From NCBI GenBank assembly GCA_017515465.1, contig JAFWFV010000021.1:21300-85299 (forward strand): a DNA stretch of 64,000 bases. Direction: 5' to 3'. The number at the start of each line of letters is the position of its first letter. Position 1 is the first letter of the stretch. This DNA comes from Clostridiales bacterium (GTDB taxonomy: Bacteria > Bacillota > Clostridia > Saccharofermentanales > Saccharofermentanaceae). This document shows, piece after piece, positions 18,163 to 26,405 of the stretch. The translations under genes were made by a program, and so were the position numbers. A model generated the notes under the pieces. The model ran no database searches and was not told the origin of the DNA. It was given only the letters and a program-made list of their open reading frames with translations.

Positions 18163-19410
18163 TCAAAAGTTCTTTCCTTCTTTTATGAAGTCAGCCAAGT
18201 TGATGTGAATTATCCCATTGCGTTGTTGCAGCAATGTATCCAGCGTTGCAACATATTTGGGGTAATTATCTTTGATCATCTCCAAAGGTCTGTATTCTCT
18301 ATCCTCCGTCTCCTTTGACAACGCTATCGTGTAAGATACCTGCAAATAGGAATACTGCATCGCATCATTGCGAAGTATGAAATCACATTCCAGTTTACCG
18401 ATACGACCGATGCTCACGGAGTAATCATGAGATCTGGCATAAATATATGTAACGTTCTCTAATACCGGACCGAAATTGATCCTGTTATCAGTATTCTGAA
18501 CAAAGAAGAAACTCAAATCTGCGAGATAGTATTTTTTTTCACCACCTAAGGATTTTTTCGACTTCATATCAAATCTCGGACACTCATATATTATCTTTGC
18601 ATCGATTAAAGCCTTGATATATCTTGCAATTGTCGCTTCACTTATCGGGGTACCTGTCTGATTGATTGCTTTCTTCAGGTTCTTGAGACTTGTTGTCGCG
18701 CCAAAGTTATTGATAACATATTTCTGAACCGTCTCAAAAGTACTCTTGTTACGTATCTTTAGGCGTTTTCTTATGTCTTTTTCATAAATCTCGTCAATCA
18801 CACTCTGCACATATCGTCTCTTGGCTGCAATGTTGTCAAGTGTGATCGTTCTGGGGAAACCGCCTTCTAAAATATAGTTCTGCAACTCGACTGCACGTTC
18901 AGATGCTATCGGTTTGCCGTAATATTCCTTAAACTGCTCATATTCTTCGAAAGAGAGCGGAAACATCTCGAATTCGATATAACGTCCTGTAAGCTTTGTC
19001 ATGAGCTCTCCGCTCAATAAGTAAGAGTTAGAACCGGTTACAAAGATCGACCATTCTCCGGTTCCGCGAAAACCGTTTAAAACGATTTCAAACCCTTCAA
19101 CATTTTGGACCTCATCAATAAACAGATACTTGGTATCCTTATTCTTATCGGCACTATTGATCAAATCTTCCAGTTGATCTGCTTTCGTAATCTTGTTGAA
19201 TTCTTTGCTGTCAAGATCGAAGTAGGCAATGTTGTCTTCATTTATACCACTGGCGCGAAGTTCCCCCGCTATTGTCTCCATCAGACACGATTTACCGCAT
19301 CGTCTGACTCCGGTAATAACCTTTATGATGTCTGTTGCATGGTAAAAATCACGTACTTTGCGCAAATAGTTTTCTCTCGGAAACCACTCCATCTTGGCAC
19401 CAACTTCCAT
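18163..19410 (-). CDS. AAA_14/DUF4143 family ATPase
   Basis: A 415-residue ATP-binding protein. The N-terminal AAA_14 domain has Walker A GVRRCGKSC and Walker B KYLFIDEVQN. The C-terminal half (DUF4143) contains a winged-helix segment (NLKKAINQTGTPISEATIARY) and a beta-rich end with RIGKLECDFILRN. These proteins are common, mobile and of unclear role in bacteria and archaea. The start could be ATG 19410 or ATG 19392; neither has a strong ribosome-binding site. It is a lone gene lying between the MATE pseudogene and the duplicated debris, which suggests it was inserted. Confidence 0.88.
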   Translation of the reverse strand: MEVGAKMEWFPRENYLRKVRDFYHATDIIKVITGVRRCGKSCLMETIAGELRASGINEDNIAYFDLDSKEFNKITKADQLEDLINSADKNKDTKYLFIDEVQNVEGFEIVLNGFRGTGEWSIFVTGSNSYLLSGELMTKLTGRYIEFEMFPLSFEEYEQFKEYYGKPIASERAVELQNYILEGGFPRTITLDNIAAKRRYVQSVIDEIYEKDIRKRLKIRNKSTFETVQKYVINNFGATTSLKNLKKAINQTGTPISEATIARYIKALIDAKIIYECPRFDMKSKKSLGGEKKYYLADLSFFFVQNTDNRINFGPVLENVTYIYARSHDYSVSIGRIGKLECDFILRNDAMQYSYLQVSYTIALSKETEDREYRPLEMIKDNYPKYVATLDTLLQQRNGIIHINLADFIKEGKNF

Positions 19411-19571
19411 ATATTTACTGATAGTATTCTAACAAAAAGCAGCGGAATAATCAAAGTTAACGTGAGCGTTTCTGTCATTTCGTCAAAATCGCCAACGTTA
19501 AACCCTGTTCAGGATATATGAAACGCAACTACAACTGATACTTATTTTAATATTTATTCATATTTGTTTAA

Positions 19572-19755
19572 CGCGATCCTCCTGCCCACGTACACACCGC
19601 TTGCCGATGCGTGGGACAGAGAGTGGGTAACGCCTGATCCGTCACCCTTAATATGAAGTCCTTGTACTTGGTCTCCATGTTTTCTTTGTCCAGGGTATAT
19701 ATCCGTTTATCGTCTTCATGGGTCATGATCTATCACATCCGGAAGTATTATACAC
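19572..19755 (-). pseudogene. Chimeric gene debris: MATE 5' end fused to FAD-oxidoreductase 3' end
   Basis: Bases 19689-19755 closely match the start of the MATE gene and its upstream DNA (18048-18115): EDDKRIYTL is shared. Directly downstream, 19572-19680 matches the 3' part of the FAD oxidoreductase gene (about 20743-20865), with KYK and GGSR still readable but the frame broken. The two pieces are joined as if one short gene. It is a rearrangement scar, not a working gene. Confidence 0.75.
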
Positions 19756-19784
19756 CAAATACTCCTAGTACAATTTGTTTCCTA

Positions 19785-19814
19785 TTGCTTGCATTTGCAA
19801 GCATGTGATATAAT
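19785..19814 (+). promoter_or_regulatory. Promoter with overlapping palindromic operator of the RelB/RelE operon
   Basis: TTGCTT (19785-19790) and TATAAT (19809-19814), 18 bp apart, form the promoter. A perfect inverted repeat, TGCTTGCA-TT-TGCAAGCA (19786-19803), covers the -35 box and spacer. It is the expected site for autorepression by the RelB-type antitoxin. Confidence 0.75.
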
Positions 19815-19840
19815 ATCGAAAAATAAGGACGGTGATTATT

Positions 19841-20146
19841 ATGGCTAATTCCTCTATCGTATATGTCAGACTTGATCCACAACTCAAACATGAAGCAGAA
19901 GGCATTCTATCCAGACTTGGAATAACTCCGTCAAGTGCCGTTCAGATGTTGTACAGTCAGATCGTACTACATAAGGGCATGCCATTCGACCTTACACTTC
20001 CAGAGACCGAGTCTGCAGCAATGATAAACTTGACACGGGAACAGCTTGATCTCGAAATACTAAAGGGTATTGAATCCCTTAGAGATGGAAATGTTTTATC
20101 CTCGGAAGAAGTTGATGATCTTCTGGCAAAGGAATTCAATATATGA
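19841..20146 (+). CDS. RelB/DinJ family antitoxin
   Basis: A 101-residue antitoxin with an N-terminal ribbon-helix-helix region (SIVYVRLDPQLKHEAEGILSR, then LGITPSSAVQMLY) and a C-terminal toxin-binding tail. It would bind the operator at 19786-19803 and neutralise the toxin encoded next. The frame is open from GTG 19832, but that codon is only 2 nt from AAGGA; ATG 19841 is spaced 11 nt and fits the family start. It overlaps the toxin gene by 4 bp. Confidence 0.88.
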   Translation: MANSSIVYVRLDPQLKHEAEGILSRLGITPSSAVQMLYSQIVLHKGMPFDLTLPETESAAMINLTREQLDLEILKGIESLRDGNVLSSEEVDDLLAKEFNI

Positions 20147-20466
20147 AACGCAAATACAAGATCGTTTATTCTCCAAAGTCTATCGACGATCTGCGTAGCA
20201 TCTATATGTATATTTGTAACGTCCTTGAGGCAGATGGAACAGCTAAAAAACAGATCAGCCGCATAAGAGACTGCATCAAAAGACTTGACACTTTACCTGA
20301 ACGTCACGAAGTTGTTGAATGGGAACCCTGGTCTCTGATAGGAATGCGCAAGTTTCCTGTCGATAACTACATTGTCTTTTATCTGGTAAACAGAACTGAC
20401 AAGGTGGTAACCATCGTCCGCATCCTCTACGGTGGACAGGACATTAACAGGCAACTGGATCAATAG
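20143..20466 (+). CDS. RelE/ParE superfamily toxin
   Basis: A 107-residue toxin of the RelE/ParE fold: KIVYSPKSIDDLRSIYMYI at the N-terminus, then MRKFPVDNYIVFYLV and VTIVRILYGGQDI at the C-terminal strands. Members either cut mRNA on the ribosome or poison gyrase. The YIVFY and GGQDI pattern leans to ParE-like, but this is not decisive. It is coupled to the antitoxin by an ATGA overlap. Its stop lies inside the remnant of another toxin locus. Confidence 0.87.
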   Translation: MKRKYKIVYSPKSIDDLRSIYMYICNVLEADGTAKKQISRIRDCIKRLDTLPERHEVVEWEPWSLIGMRKFPVDNYIVFYLVNRTDKVVTIVRILYGGQDINRQLDQ

Positions 20467-20580
20467 CGATCATTGCACTTTTCATCAAGCACAAAAAATA
20501 ACCGCCCTCCAGTCCTGACAAGCTTAGGGCGGTAATCGTTCAATAGCGAGGACAACCGTCTACTGGCAGTGCCTCTTTAT
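20457..20580 (+). pseudogene. Truncated holin-like type I toxin locus with its hairpins
   Basis: A frame different from the RelE gene reads GSIAIIALFIKHKK and stops at 20501, the hydrophobic end plus Lys-rich tail of small holin-like type I toxins. Directly after it lie ACCGCCCT (20501-20508) pairing with AGGGCGGT (20526-20533), and a second hairpin (20548-20575) followed by T-rich sequence. I recall this layout from Firmicutes holin-like toxin and antisense RNA loci. The N-terminal half is missing, apparently replaced by the relE end. The antisense RNA may or may not survive. Confidence 0.45.
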
Positions 20581-20642
20581 ATGATTATTTTAGCATCCTG
20601 CCAGCATACAGTCAAACAATAACCATACCAAATACATGCGTT

Positions 20643-20705
20643 CTACTCCATCTCCATCATGTGGTAGAATTTGACCTCAACGCCGTAGAAGAGTGTGTCA
20701 TCGCA
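20643..20705 (-). pseudogene. Second debris fragment of the FAD-oxidoreductase 3' region
   Basis: The minus strand reads DDTLFYGVEVKFYHM, near-identical to DDTLLYGVEVKFYNM inside the intact gene (around 20875-20920). It lies just downstream of that gene's stop at 20722, out of register with it, and ends in a stop codon. It is a leftover of a duplicated or recombined copy. Confidence 0.75.
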
Positions 20706-20721
20706 CATCACTTTGCACTTT

Positions 20722-22110
20722 TCAGAAAACTGACCCTTCCGCGATCCTCCTGGCCACATACACACCGCTTGCGGATGCGTGCGACAGAGAGTGGGTAACA
20801 CCTGATCCGTCACCGATGATGTAGAGGCCTTTGTACCTGGTCTCCAGGTTCCCGTCGATGGCGACTTCCATGTTGTAGAACTTGACTTCAACGCCGTAGA
20901 GGAGAGTGTCGTCGTTGGCTGTGCCTGGGGCGATCTTGTCGAGGGCATAGATCATCTCTATGATGCCGTCTAAAATTCTCTTTGGAAGTACGAGGGAGAG
21001 GTCTCCGGGCGTAGCATTAAGAGTTGGCCTGACGGTGCACTCGTCGAGCCTGTTCTGGTTGGTCCTCCTGCCTCTCATGAGGTCTCCGAACCTCTGAACG
21101 ATAACGCCGCCTCCCAGCATGTTGGACAGACGTGCGATGGACTCACCATAGCCGTTGCTGTCCTTGAAAGGCTCTGAAAAATGCTTTGCCACGAGGAGTG
21201 CGAAATTGGTGTTGTCGGACTGCAGTTCAGGGGCATCAAATGAATGTCCGTTAACTGTAACGATCCCGTTTGTGTTCTCATTAACCACGTATCCGTTGGG
21301 ATTCATGCAGAAGGTCCTGACTCTGTCCTCGAACTTCTCCGTGCGGTAGACGATCTTGGACTCGTAAAGCTCAGATGTGAGATCCGAGAAGACCACCGCC
21401 GGGAGTTCTACCCTGACGCCGATATCTACGCGGTTGGAATACGTCTCGATATCCAGATCCCTGCAAACATCCTCGATCCACTTGCTGCCGGATCTGCCAA
21501 CGGAAATGATGCAGTACGTACAGGTGTAGGTCTTTTCCCCTACTACGGCTTCGTATCCGCCGTCTGTAACCTTGACCGTATCAACTGTCGTATCAAAGAA
21601 GAAATCCACCTTGTCCTTCAGCTGATCAAAGATATTTCCCAGCACCTCGTAGTTCTTGTCGGTGCCCAGGTGCCTGACGGATGCATCCAGGAGGTGGAGC
21701 TTGTTCTCGAGGCAGATCTTCTTGAACTTCGTGCCGGCAGTGGAATACAGCTTTGTACCCTCGCCGCCATTTGCCATGTTGATGCCGTCAACATAGTTCA
21801 TCAATTCCAGTGCAGTCTCCTTGCCTATATGCTCGTAGAGCGTGCCTCCGAAATCATTGGTGATGTTATACTTTCCGTCCGAGAAAGCGCCGGCGCCGCC
21901 AAAGCCGCGCATGATGCTGCAGGACTTGCAGTTGATGCATGACTTGATCTTTTTGCCGTCTATGGGACATTTGCGCTGTTCCAGGGGCTTCCCCGATTCA
22001 AAGACAGCAACCCTGATCCCCGGCTTTTTGGTCACCAGTTCATAAGCGGAGAATATTCCTCCGGGGCCTGCTCCTATGATTATCACGTCATAATCTGCCA
22101 TATTACTCAT
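20722..22110 (-). CDS. FAD-dependent oxidoreductase (COG2509-like)
   Basis: A 462-residue cytoplasmic flavoprotein. The N-terminal dinucleotide-binding motif is IIGAGPGGIFSAYEL. A Cys-rich segment follows (CPIDGKKIKSCINCKSCS), then GFGGAGAFSDGKYN. The C-terminal FAD contact is LYIIGDGSGVTHSLSHAS. This matches the uncharacterised FAD-dependent dehydrogenase family COG2509; substrate unknown. It overlaps the upstream unknown gene by 8 bp, so the two are probably co-translated. Fragments of its 3' end are scattered on both sides of the TA loci. Confidence 0.88.
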   Translation of the reverse strand: MSNMADYDVIIIGAGPGGIFSAYELVTKKPGIRVAVFESGKPLEQRKCPIDGKKIKSCINCKSCSIMRGFGGAGAFSDGKYNITNDFGGTLYEHIGKETALELMNYVDGINMANGGEGTKLYSTAGTKFKKICLENKLHLLDASVRHLGTDKNYEVLGNIFDQLKDKVDFFFDTTVDTVKVTDGGYEAVVGEKTYTCTYCIISVGRSGSKWIEDVCRDLDIETYSNRVDIGVRVELPAVVFSDLTSELYESKIVYRTEKFEDRVRTFCMNPNGYVVNENTNGIVTVNGHSFDAPELQSDNTNFALLVAKHFSEPFKDSNGYGESIARLSNMLGGGVIVQRFGDLMRGRRTNQNRLDECTVRPTLNATPGDLSLVLPKRILDGIIEMIYALDKIAPGTANDDTLLYGVEVKFYNMEVAIDGNLETRYKGLYIIGDGSGVTHSLSHASASGVYVARRIAEGSVF

Positions 22111-22975
22111 CTCCTCCTACTGTTTCACTCAGTTCTTTCAGCAGAGCCAGGACCTCACGCCTGAACTCATCGTAGTTATCAGGATGCTCGGTTCCCATTG
22201 CGCTGATAACGCCATCTTCGTAGCCGATATCTATCTGGAACCATTCCTCGTTGTTATAGTCTGCTGCGGCCTTGTCGTAGTCCATCCAGCTTATGATGTT
22301 AAGCCTGTCAACGATTTCCTTCAGTCCGGCGAAAAACCTGTCTGTGGACTCAGACACGCCGTAAAAACTATACTCACCCTCATCCCAGATATCACCGCTT
22401 ACGGACTTCACCCTGATATTCACATTATAGTCCCTCACGGGCTCTCTATATATCAATGCCTCGTATTTATCAGATCCGGACCTGCCACGCCCCATAAAGT
22501 TGATCATGGCGGATGTGGGATCTCCCGTCAGCCCGGCTGCTATGAACTCCTGCCTCTTTGCTTCAAAGAGCACGTCCCTGTCGTTCTTCAGGATATCCCT
22601 AAGTCTCGTACGGAAATCCCGGTAACCCTTCGGATAACTGTTGGACCCGTGGGCTGAGACCTCACTGCCGTCCTTGTAGATCACCTTGAGCGAGAAGCCG
22701 TCACCGTCTAAAGCATGCGGATCAGACTTATTAAATCCATCCCATTTCCTGATCTCCATTTCCACGCAAAGCTGTTCGATGCTGTTCAGTATCGTGTCCT
22801 GGACCGGGCCGGTCAGTTCCCCGTAGTTATCGTGCTGCATCTCGTAAACGGTCAGCACATACTGCCCTTCTTCAGGTCTGATCTCATAACTGTAGGAATC
22901 AGCTCCGATGGAACCGTTATAGGAGTAGTAAAAACTGCTGATGCCTGTATCTTTGCTTATGTGTTTGAAGAACAT
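22103..22975 (-). CDS. Uncharacterised protein with an internal duplication
   Basis: A 290-residue protein with no signal peptide or membrane segment; I do not recognise the family. It appears to contain two related halves. The first has WDGFNKSD, then KVIYKDGSEVSAHGSNSYPK and YRDFRTRLRDIL. The second has WMDYDK, then IDIGYEDGVISAMGTEHPDN and YDEFRREVLALL. A TATAAT (minus strand, 23001-22996) with TTTACC 17 bp upstream, and a GAGGT ribosome site, precede it. Its overlap with the FAD oxidoreductase suggests a partner or accessory role; that is inference. Confidence 0.75.
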   Translation of the reverse strand: MFFKHISKDTGISSFYYSYNGSIGADSYSYEIRPEEGQYVLTVYEMQHDNYGELTGPVQDTILNSIEQLCVEMEIRKWDGFNKSDPHALDGDGFSLKVIYKDGSEVSAHGSNSYPKGYRDFRTRLRDILKNDRDVLFEAKRQEFIAAGLTGDPTSAMINFMGRGRSGSDKYEALIYREPVRDYNVNIRVKSVSGDIWDEGEYSFYGVSESTDRFFAGLKEIVDRLNIISWMDYDKAAADYNNEEWFQIDIGYEDGVISAMGTEHPDNYDEFRREVLALLKELSETVGGDE

Positions 22976-23129
22976 GATCTAATACCTCTATGTTCATTAT
23001 ACAGGTTTGAAGGAGTGCGGTAAATTCCCACAAGGGGTCTCTGATTCCCGATTTTGACATGTAAAAATGCAAATTGTTGAATGGCGTTTATCGGCGTGTG
23101 TATTGTAATAACAAAAAGGAGTGAAATAT

Positions 23130-23888
23130 ATGATGCTCTCCATCGAACATGCAAAGCTGCGGATAAACTATCTGAAGAAAGAACTTGCCAGGCTGCCGAG
23201 AGGCAGAACGGTCACAGTCCGTAGTCACGGATATAAGTATGACGGAATATATATAACCTGTTCACCACAGGATCCTGATATCCTTCACAAGACACTCAGC
23301 ATTAACAAGAAACGTGGGAACAAGATTCATTCTCAGGTCATGAAAGCCGACAATATCGAATCCACGATCCATGACCTTTCAGAGATGATTGGATCGATCA
23401 GTGGCAAGACACGAACTGTAACTGAAAACAAACGCCGTTATGAATACCGGAGAATGGGATTGGAATTCTTCAACCACCTCAAGACATTGGAGGACAGTAA
23501 TCCATACAAAAAACCTGATAATGCGATCGAATACAAAGGCATACTGATGAGGACAAAGGGCGAAGTAATAATCGCTCAGCATCTGGATGCGCTGAATTAT
23601 CCATACGTATATGAATCATGCATCACACTCGGTAAAAAGATCTACCCTGACTTTTCCGTTTATATACCTGAGATCGATAAAGTGATATTCATCGAATTCA
23701 TGGGAGCTTTTAGTGATCCTGAGTATCTCCATAAAGCTGGTGAACGGTTCAAGCTCTATTCAAGTTACGGGATCATTATTGGCCGGGATTCTATATTCAT
23801 CTGCGAGACAAAAAACTCGCCAGCCGACCTGGATCTGCTGGATGCCCAGCTAAATGCTGCGATCATGGCCGCCACTGAATACGTGTGA
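23130..23888 (+). CDS. PD-(D/E)XK nuclease-like protein of unknown role
   Basis: A 252-residue protein. The N-terminal part is helical and basic. The C-terminal part has a restriction-endonuclease-like signature: Glu in RTKGEVIIAQHL, then YPDFSVYI, then FIEFMGAF. ATG 23130 is chosen because AAAGGAG lies 8 nt upstream; GTG 23121 overlaps that site. Stand-alone proteins of this type occur in clostridia, often in accessory DNA; their targets are unknown. Nuclease activity is inferred from the motif spacing. It is followed by a palindrome cluster. Confidence 0.7.
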   Translation: MMLSIEHAKLRINYLKKELARLPRGRTVTVRSHGYKYDGIYITCSPQDPDILHKTLSINKKRGNKIHSQVMKADNIESTIHDLSEMIGSISGKTRTVTENKRRYEYRRMGLEFFNHLKTLEDSNPYKKPDNAIEYKGILMRTKGEVIIAQHLDALNYPYVYESCITLGKKIYPDFSVYIPEIDKVIFIEFMGAFSDPEYLHKAGERFKLYSSYGIIIGRDSIFICETKNSPADLDLLDAQLNAAIMAATEYV

Positions 23889-23923
23889 ACCCGGCCTGCA
23901 GACTAACTCCAGAAAAAAACGGC

Positions 23924-24058
23924 ATTTACACCTGAATTTTCCTAGTGTAAATGGCCGATTCTTCCGGGTCCGTAAGATTTCACTGTTTACACTAGAAGAA
24001 TTCAGGTGTAATCACTCAATTCTTCTAGTGTGAACGGAAAAATGGTGTATATGCACCA
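23924..24058. repeat. TTTACAC/GTGTAAA palindrome cluster
   Basis: Element 1 (23924-23952) is ATTTACAC and GTGTAAAT around a 13-bp core. Element 2 (23986-24011) is nearly its reverse complement. A third partial copy (24018-24034) can pair with 23986-24002 over 16 of 17 bases around a 15-nt loop. A small hairpin (TGGTG/CACCA) ends the cluster. It lies between the 3' ends of the nuclease-like gene and hpf. Confidence 0.75.
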
Positions 24059-24069
24059 GCATAAAAAAA

Positions 24070-24089
24070 CGGCCACCCGGAGGTGGCCG
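24070..24089 (-). terminator. Terminator of hpf
   Basis: An 8-bp stem (CGGCCACC and complement) with a 4-nt loop and a T7 run in the minus direction, 18 bp after the hpf stop. Confidence 0.9.
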
Positions 24090-24107
24090 CATTCAACTGA
24101 TAACTGA

Positions 24108-24650
24108 TCAATACTTCGGTTCGAGCAAACCGTAGTTGCCGTCCTGTCTCTTATATATAACACATACCGAGTCTGTCTGGGCATCCAGGTAAACGAAGAA
24201 GCTGTGTCCGATCATTTCCATCTGGAGGATGGCGTCCTCTGTGGACATGGGACGGAGTTCGAACTCCTTGCGTCTGGTGATCTTGGCCTCGACCTCGTTC
24301 TCGATATCGAATTCTGCTGCGTCATCGTCCTCGAGAAGGTTAACGATCTGAGGATACTCCTTCTTCTTCTTGAGGAACTTTGTCTTCTGTTTTCTGATCT
24401 GGGATTCGAGCTTATCGATTGTCTTGTCAACTGCGTTCAGGATCTCTTCGTCTGCAGATTCTGCTCTGAAGATCTTGCCGTCTGCCTTGAGTGTAAGCTC
24501 AACTACAACCTTCTTACCTTCGGGTCTGATACGGACATTCATCGTGCCCTCATCACCGAAGTACTTGTTAAACTTCGATATCTTATCAGTAATGCGCTTT
24601 GTCAAACGATCGCCGATCTTAATACCGTTTCCCTGTGTCGTGATCTTCAT
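24108..24650 (-). CDS. hpf: Ribosome hibernation promoting factor, long form
   Basis: A 180-residue protein. The N-terminal RaiA/S30AE domain (about 1-100) has KITTQGNGIKIGDRL and a charged helix ending KTIDKLESQIRKQK. An acidic linker precedes the C-terminal dimerisation domain (VRRKEFEL-like KITRRKEFELRPM, then EMIGHSFFVYLDAQT). Long HPF alone makes 100S ribosome dimers in stationary phase. The frame opens at 24722, but ATG 24650 has AAAGGAG upstream and matches the family start. Confidence 0.95.
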   Translation of the reverse strand: MKITTQGNGIKIGDRLTKRITDKISKFNKYFGDEGTMNVRIRPEGKKVVVELTLKADGKIFRAESADEEILNAVDKTIDKLESQIRKQKTKFLKKKKEYPQIVNLLEDDDAAEFDIENEVEAKITRRKEFELRPMSTEDAILQMEMIGHSFFVYLDAQTDSVCVIYKRQDGNYGLLEPKY

Positions 24651-24784
24651 AAAATCACTCCTTTCCGTACAGTTACTTCGGAAAGATCCAAATGAGGATC
24701 CTCTGACTATATTATAATTCAACCGTTACTATTCTTTTATTAACGATGTGTAACAAATAAGAGGTATTTTTTCGTTGAGTTAAA

Positions 24785-25561
24785 CTAAGACTTTTTCCTG
24801 CCGGAAACGAAGATTTCCTTGCAGAAAAACAGTGCGAATACCGCTGCTATCCCCACCATGTATTCAAGGATGTAGACATACCATTCACCGACGGAATCAA
24901 AGCCGGCAAAGGGCACGGGACTGCCGAATGTGAACATGAAGTTAGGTGCGTGTTCGAGGCTCACCAGCTTGCCGGCCTCGAATACGGGAGTCGACAGGAT
25001 GGAGTTCAGATAAACTGATATGATCATGAGGAAATAATATGCCAGGACGGAGCTCAGATATGTCTTTCTGTCCATCCTGACCTCACCGGACATCCTGATG
25101 TAGATGGCGACTACCAGGAGCATTGCGTGATAGATGAATGTCTGATAGGCAACCGGGTGAGTGAAAGCCTCTGATACGCTAATTGTCGTATTGAAGATCG
25201 ACGGGAATACGATGGCCCCGGCTCCGCCCAGCAGGCATGTGGGATACATGAATCCCAGCACAGCCTGACGTGAGCCTTCGTTCCTGGAGAACCTGGCATA
25301 GAATATGAGGATTATCTGCATGGAACACAGATGAAATGGCAGATGGTTCGTAGTGATGTACGGTGTTGCAGCACCGGTGCCGCCAGCGGAAACCACCTGG
25401 ACGACCGAACATATCTTGATCAGTTCGGACAGCAGGCAGATAACGCATGCCCATGTCAGGACGCTGGTCAGAGACGCCTTTTTGCTGCGGAAAACGGCCA
25501 GAAATACAATAACAAAAACTATGCATATCACGATCCAGATGATGTGGTTGATACTGAACAT
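24785..25561 (-). CDS. YwaF-like (TIGR02206/TMEM164-type) integral membrane protein
   Basis: A 258-residue polytopic membrane protein with about seven helices. The segment TTNHLPFHLCSMQIIL and a C-terminal basic tail match the YwaF family; function unknown. ATG 25561 follows GGGGAGAT and is preferred over the upstream in-frame ATG at 25594. It appears monocistronic, with thiT upstream on the same strand 74 bp away. Confidence 0.75.
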   Translation of the reverse strand: MFSINHIIWIVICIVFVIVFLAVFRSKKASLTSVLTWACVICLLSELIKICSVVQVVSAGGTGAATPYITTNHLPFHLCSMQIILIFYARFSRNEGSRQAVLGFMYPTCLLGGAGAIVFPSIFNTTISVSEAFTHPVAYQTFIYHAMLLVVAIYIRMSGEVRMDRKTYLSSVLAYYFLMIISVYLNSILSTPVFEAGKLVSLEHAPNFMFTFGSPVPFAGFDSVGEWYVYILEYMVGIAAVFALFFCKEIFVSGRKKS

Positions 25562-25635
25562 CTTATCTCCCCGTCTCCGCCATGCCGGAAGCATCTTTAT
25601 GGTTTATCTTTTAATTATAAACCATAAAGAAGATA

Positions 25636-26229
25636 TTAAGCTATTTTTGATTTTTTCTTGGGCGTGAGGATGAAATACATTACGATCATTACGAACAGGG
25701 TGATGCCCAGATCTGCAGCCAGGAAGCCGCCGTTATATGTCATTGAATATACCCAGGGATTCATTCCTTCGGGTGCATACTCGGCATAGAAGATAACGCC
25801 TGAGAGCACTGAGCAGAACCATCTGGCAACATATGCGATGATCGTGAAGACTACTGCCTTTGCGAGGCTGGCTGATGCAAATCTCCTGAGAGGGTTGGAG
25901 ATGGCAACTCTCTTTGCAGAGGGCAGGCCTGCAAAGCCTGTAAGGCCCAGCATTGCATAGCCGAGGATGTAGTCGAGCAGCACCTGGAAAGGTGTCATGA
26001 GGTAGCCGTCGATGAGCTGCAGCAAACTGAAGATGATGGCAACGATGAATGCCCAAACGGGACCGAAAGCCATACCGAATACAATGATGGGCAGACATGA
26101 TGCAGGAGTAACAGAACCGCCCATGGGCATCTCGAACAGTACGAGCTTGGATAATACGAATCCGAGCGCCAGGCAAACGCCGCCTGATGCGATAGTCAGG
26201 ATCTTTTCTTTGTTAGATGTGTGTGTCAT
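25636..26229 (-). CDS. thiT: ECF transporter S component for thiamine
   Basis: A 197-residue substrate-binding membrane subunit that pairs with shared ECF energising subunits (not in the window) to import thiamine. Six helices are visible. The segment PMGGSVTPASCLPIIVFGMAF and the LLDYILGYAMLGLTG region are ThiT-like. The TPP riboswitch just upstream settles the substrate. ATG 26229 is preceded by CGGAGG, which could be masked by the riboswitch expression platform. Confidence 0.93.
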   Translation of the reverse strand: MTHTSNKEKILTIASGGVCLALGFVLSKLVLFEMPMGGSVTPASCLPIIVFGMAFGPVWAFIVAIIFSLLQLIDGYLMTPFQVLLDYILGYAMLGLTGFAGLPSAKRVAISNPLRRFASASLAKAVVFTIIAYVARWFCSVLSGVIFYAEYAPEGMNPWVYSMTYNGGFLAADLGITLFVMIVMYFILTPKKKSKIA

Positions 26230-26302
26230 AAAAAAACCTCCGCTTTCGGGTGGGCATCCAAGATCAACCAAAGAAATGCCAAAGCAGAGATATTCGATAT
26301 CT

Positions 26303-26384
26303 GTTCTCCCTACGCCGGCATTATCCGTCAGGTTCATCGGGTCGGTATCCATACCCTCTCAGCCTCTGATTTGAAGCTCCCCGT
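26303..26384 (-). promoter_or_regulatory. TPP (THI-box) riboswitch upstream of thiT
   Basis: On the minus strand the aptamer reads GGGGAGC, then GGCTGAGAGGGTA, then GATGAACCTGACGGATAA and TGCCGGCGTAGGGAG. These are the conserved THI-box elements in order and spacing. The 70 bp between it and the ATG, ending in CGGAGG, would hold the expression platform. TPP is expected to reduce thiT expression. Confidence 0.95.
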
Positions 26385-26405
26385 TATTAATCGTGACAAA
26401 ATATA

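Noticed and set aside
21244..21942. Long plus-strand ORF opposite the FAD oxidoreductase
   Set aside because: It is antisense to a clear flavoprotein, has no motif and no ribosome site.
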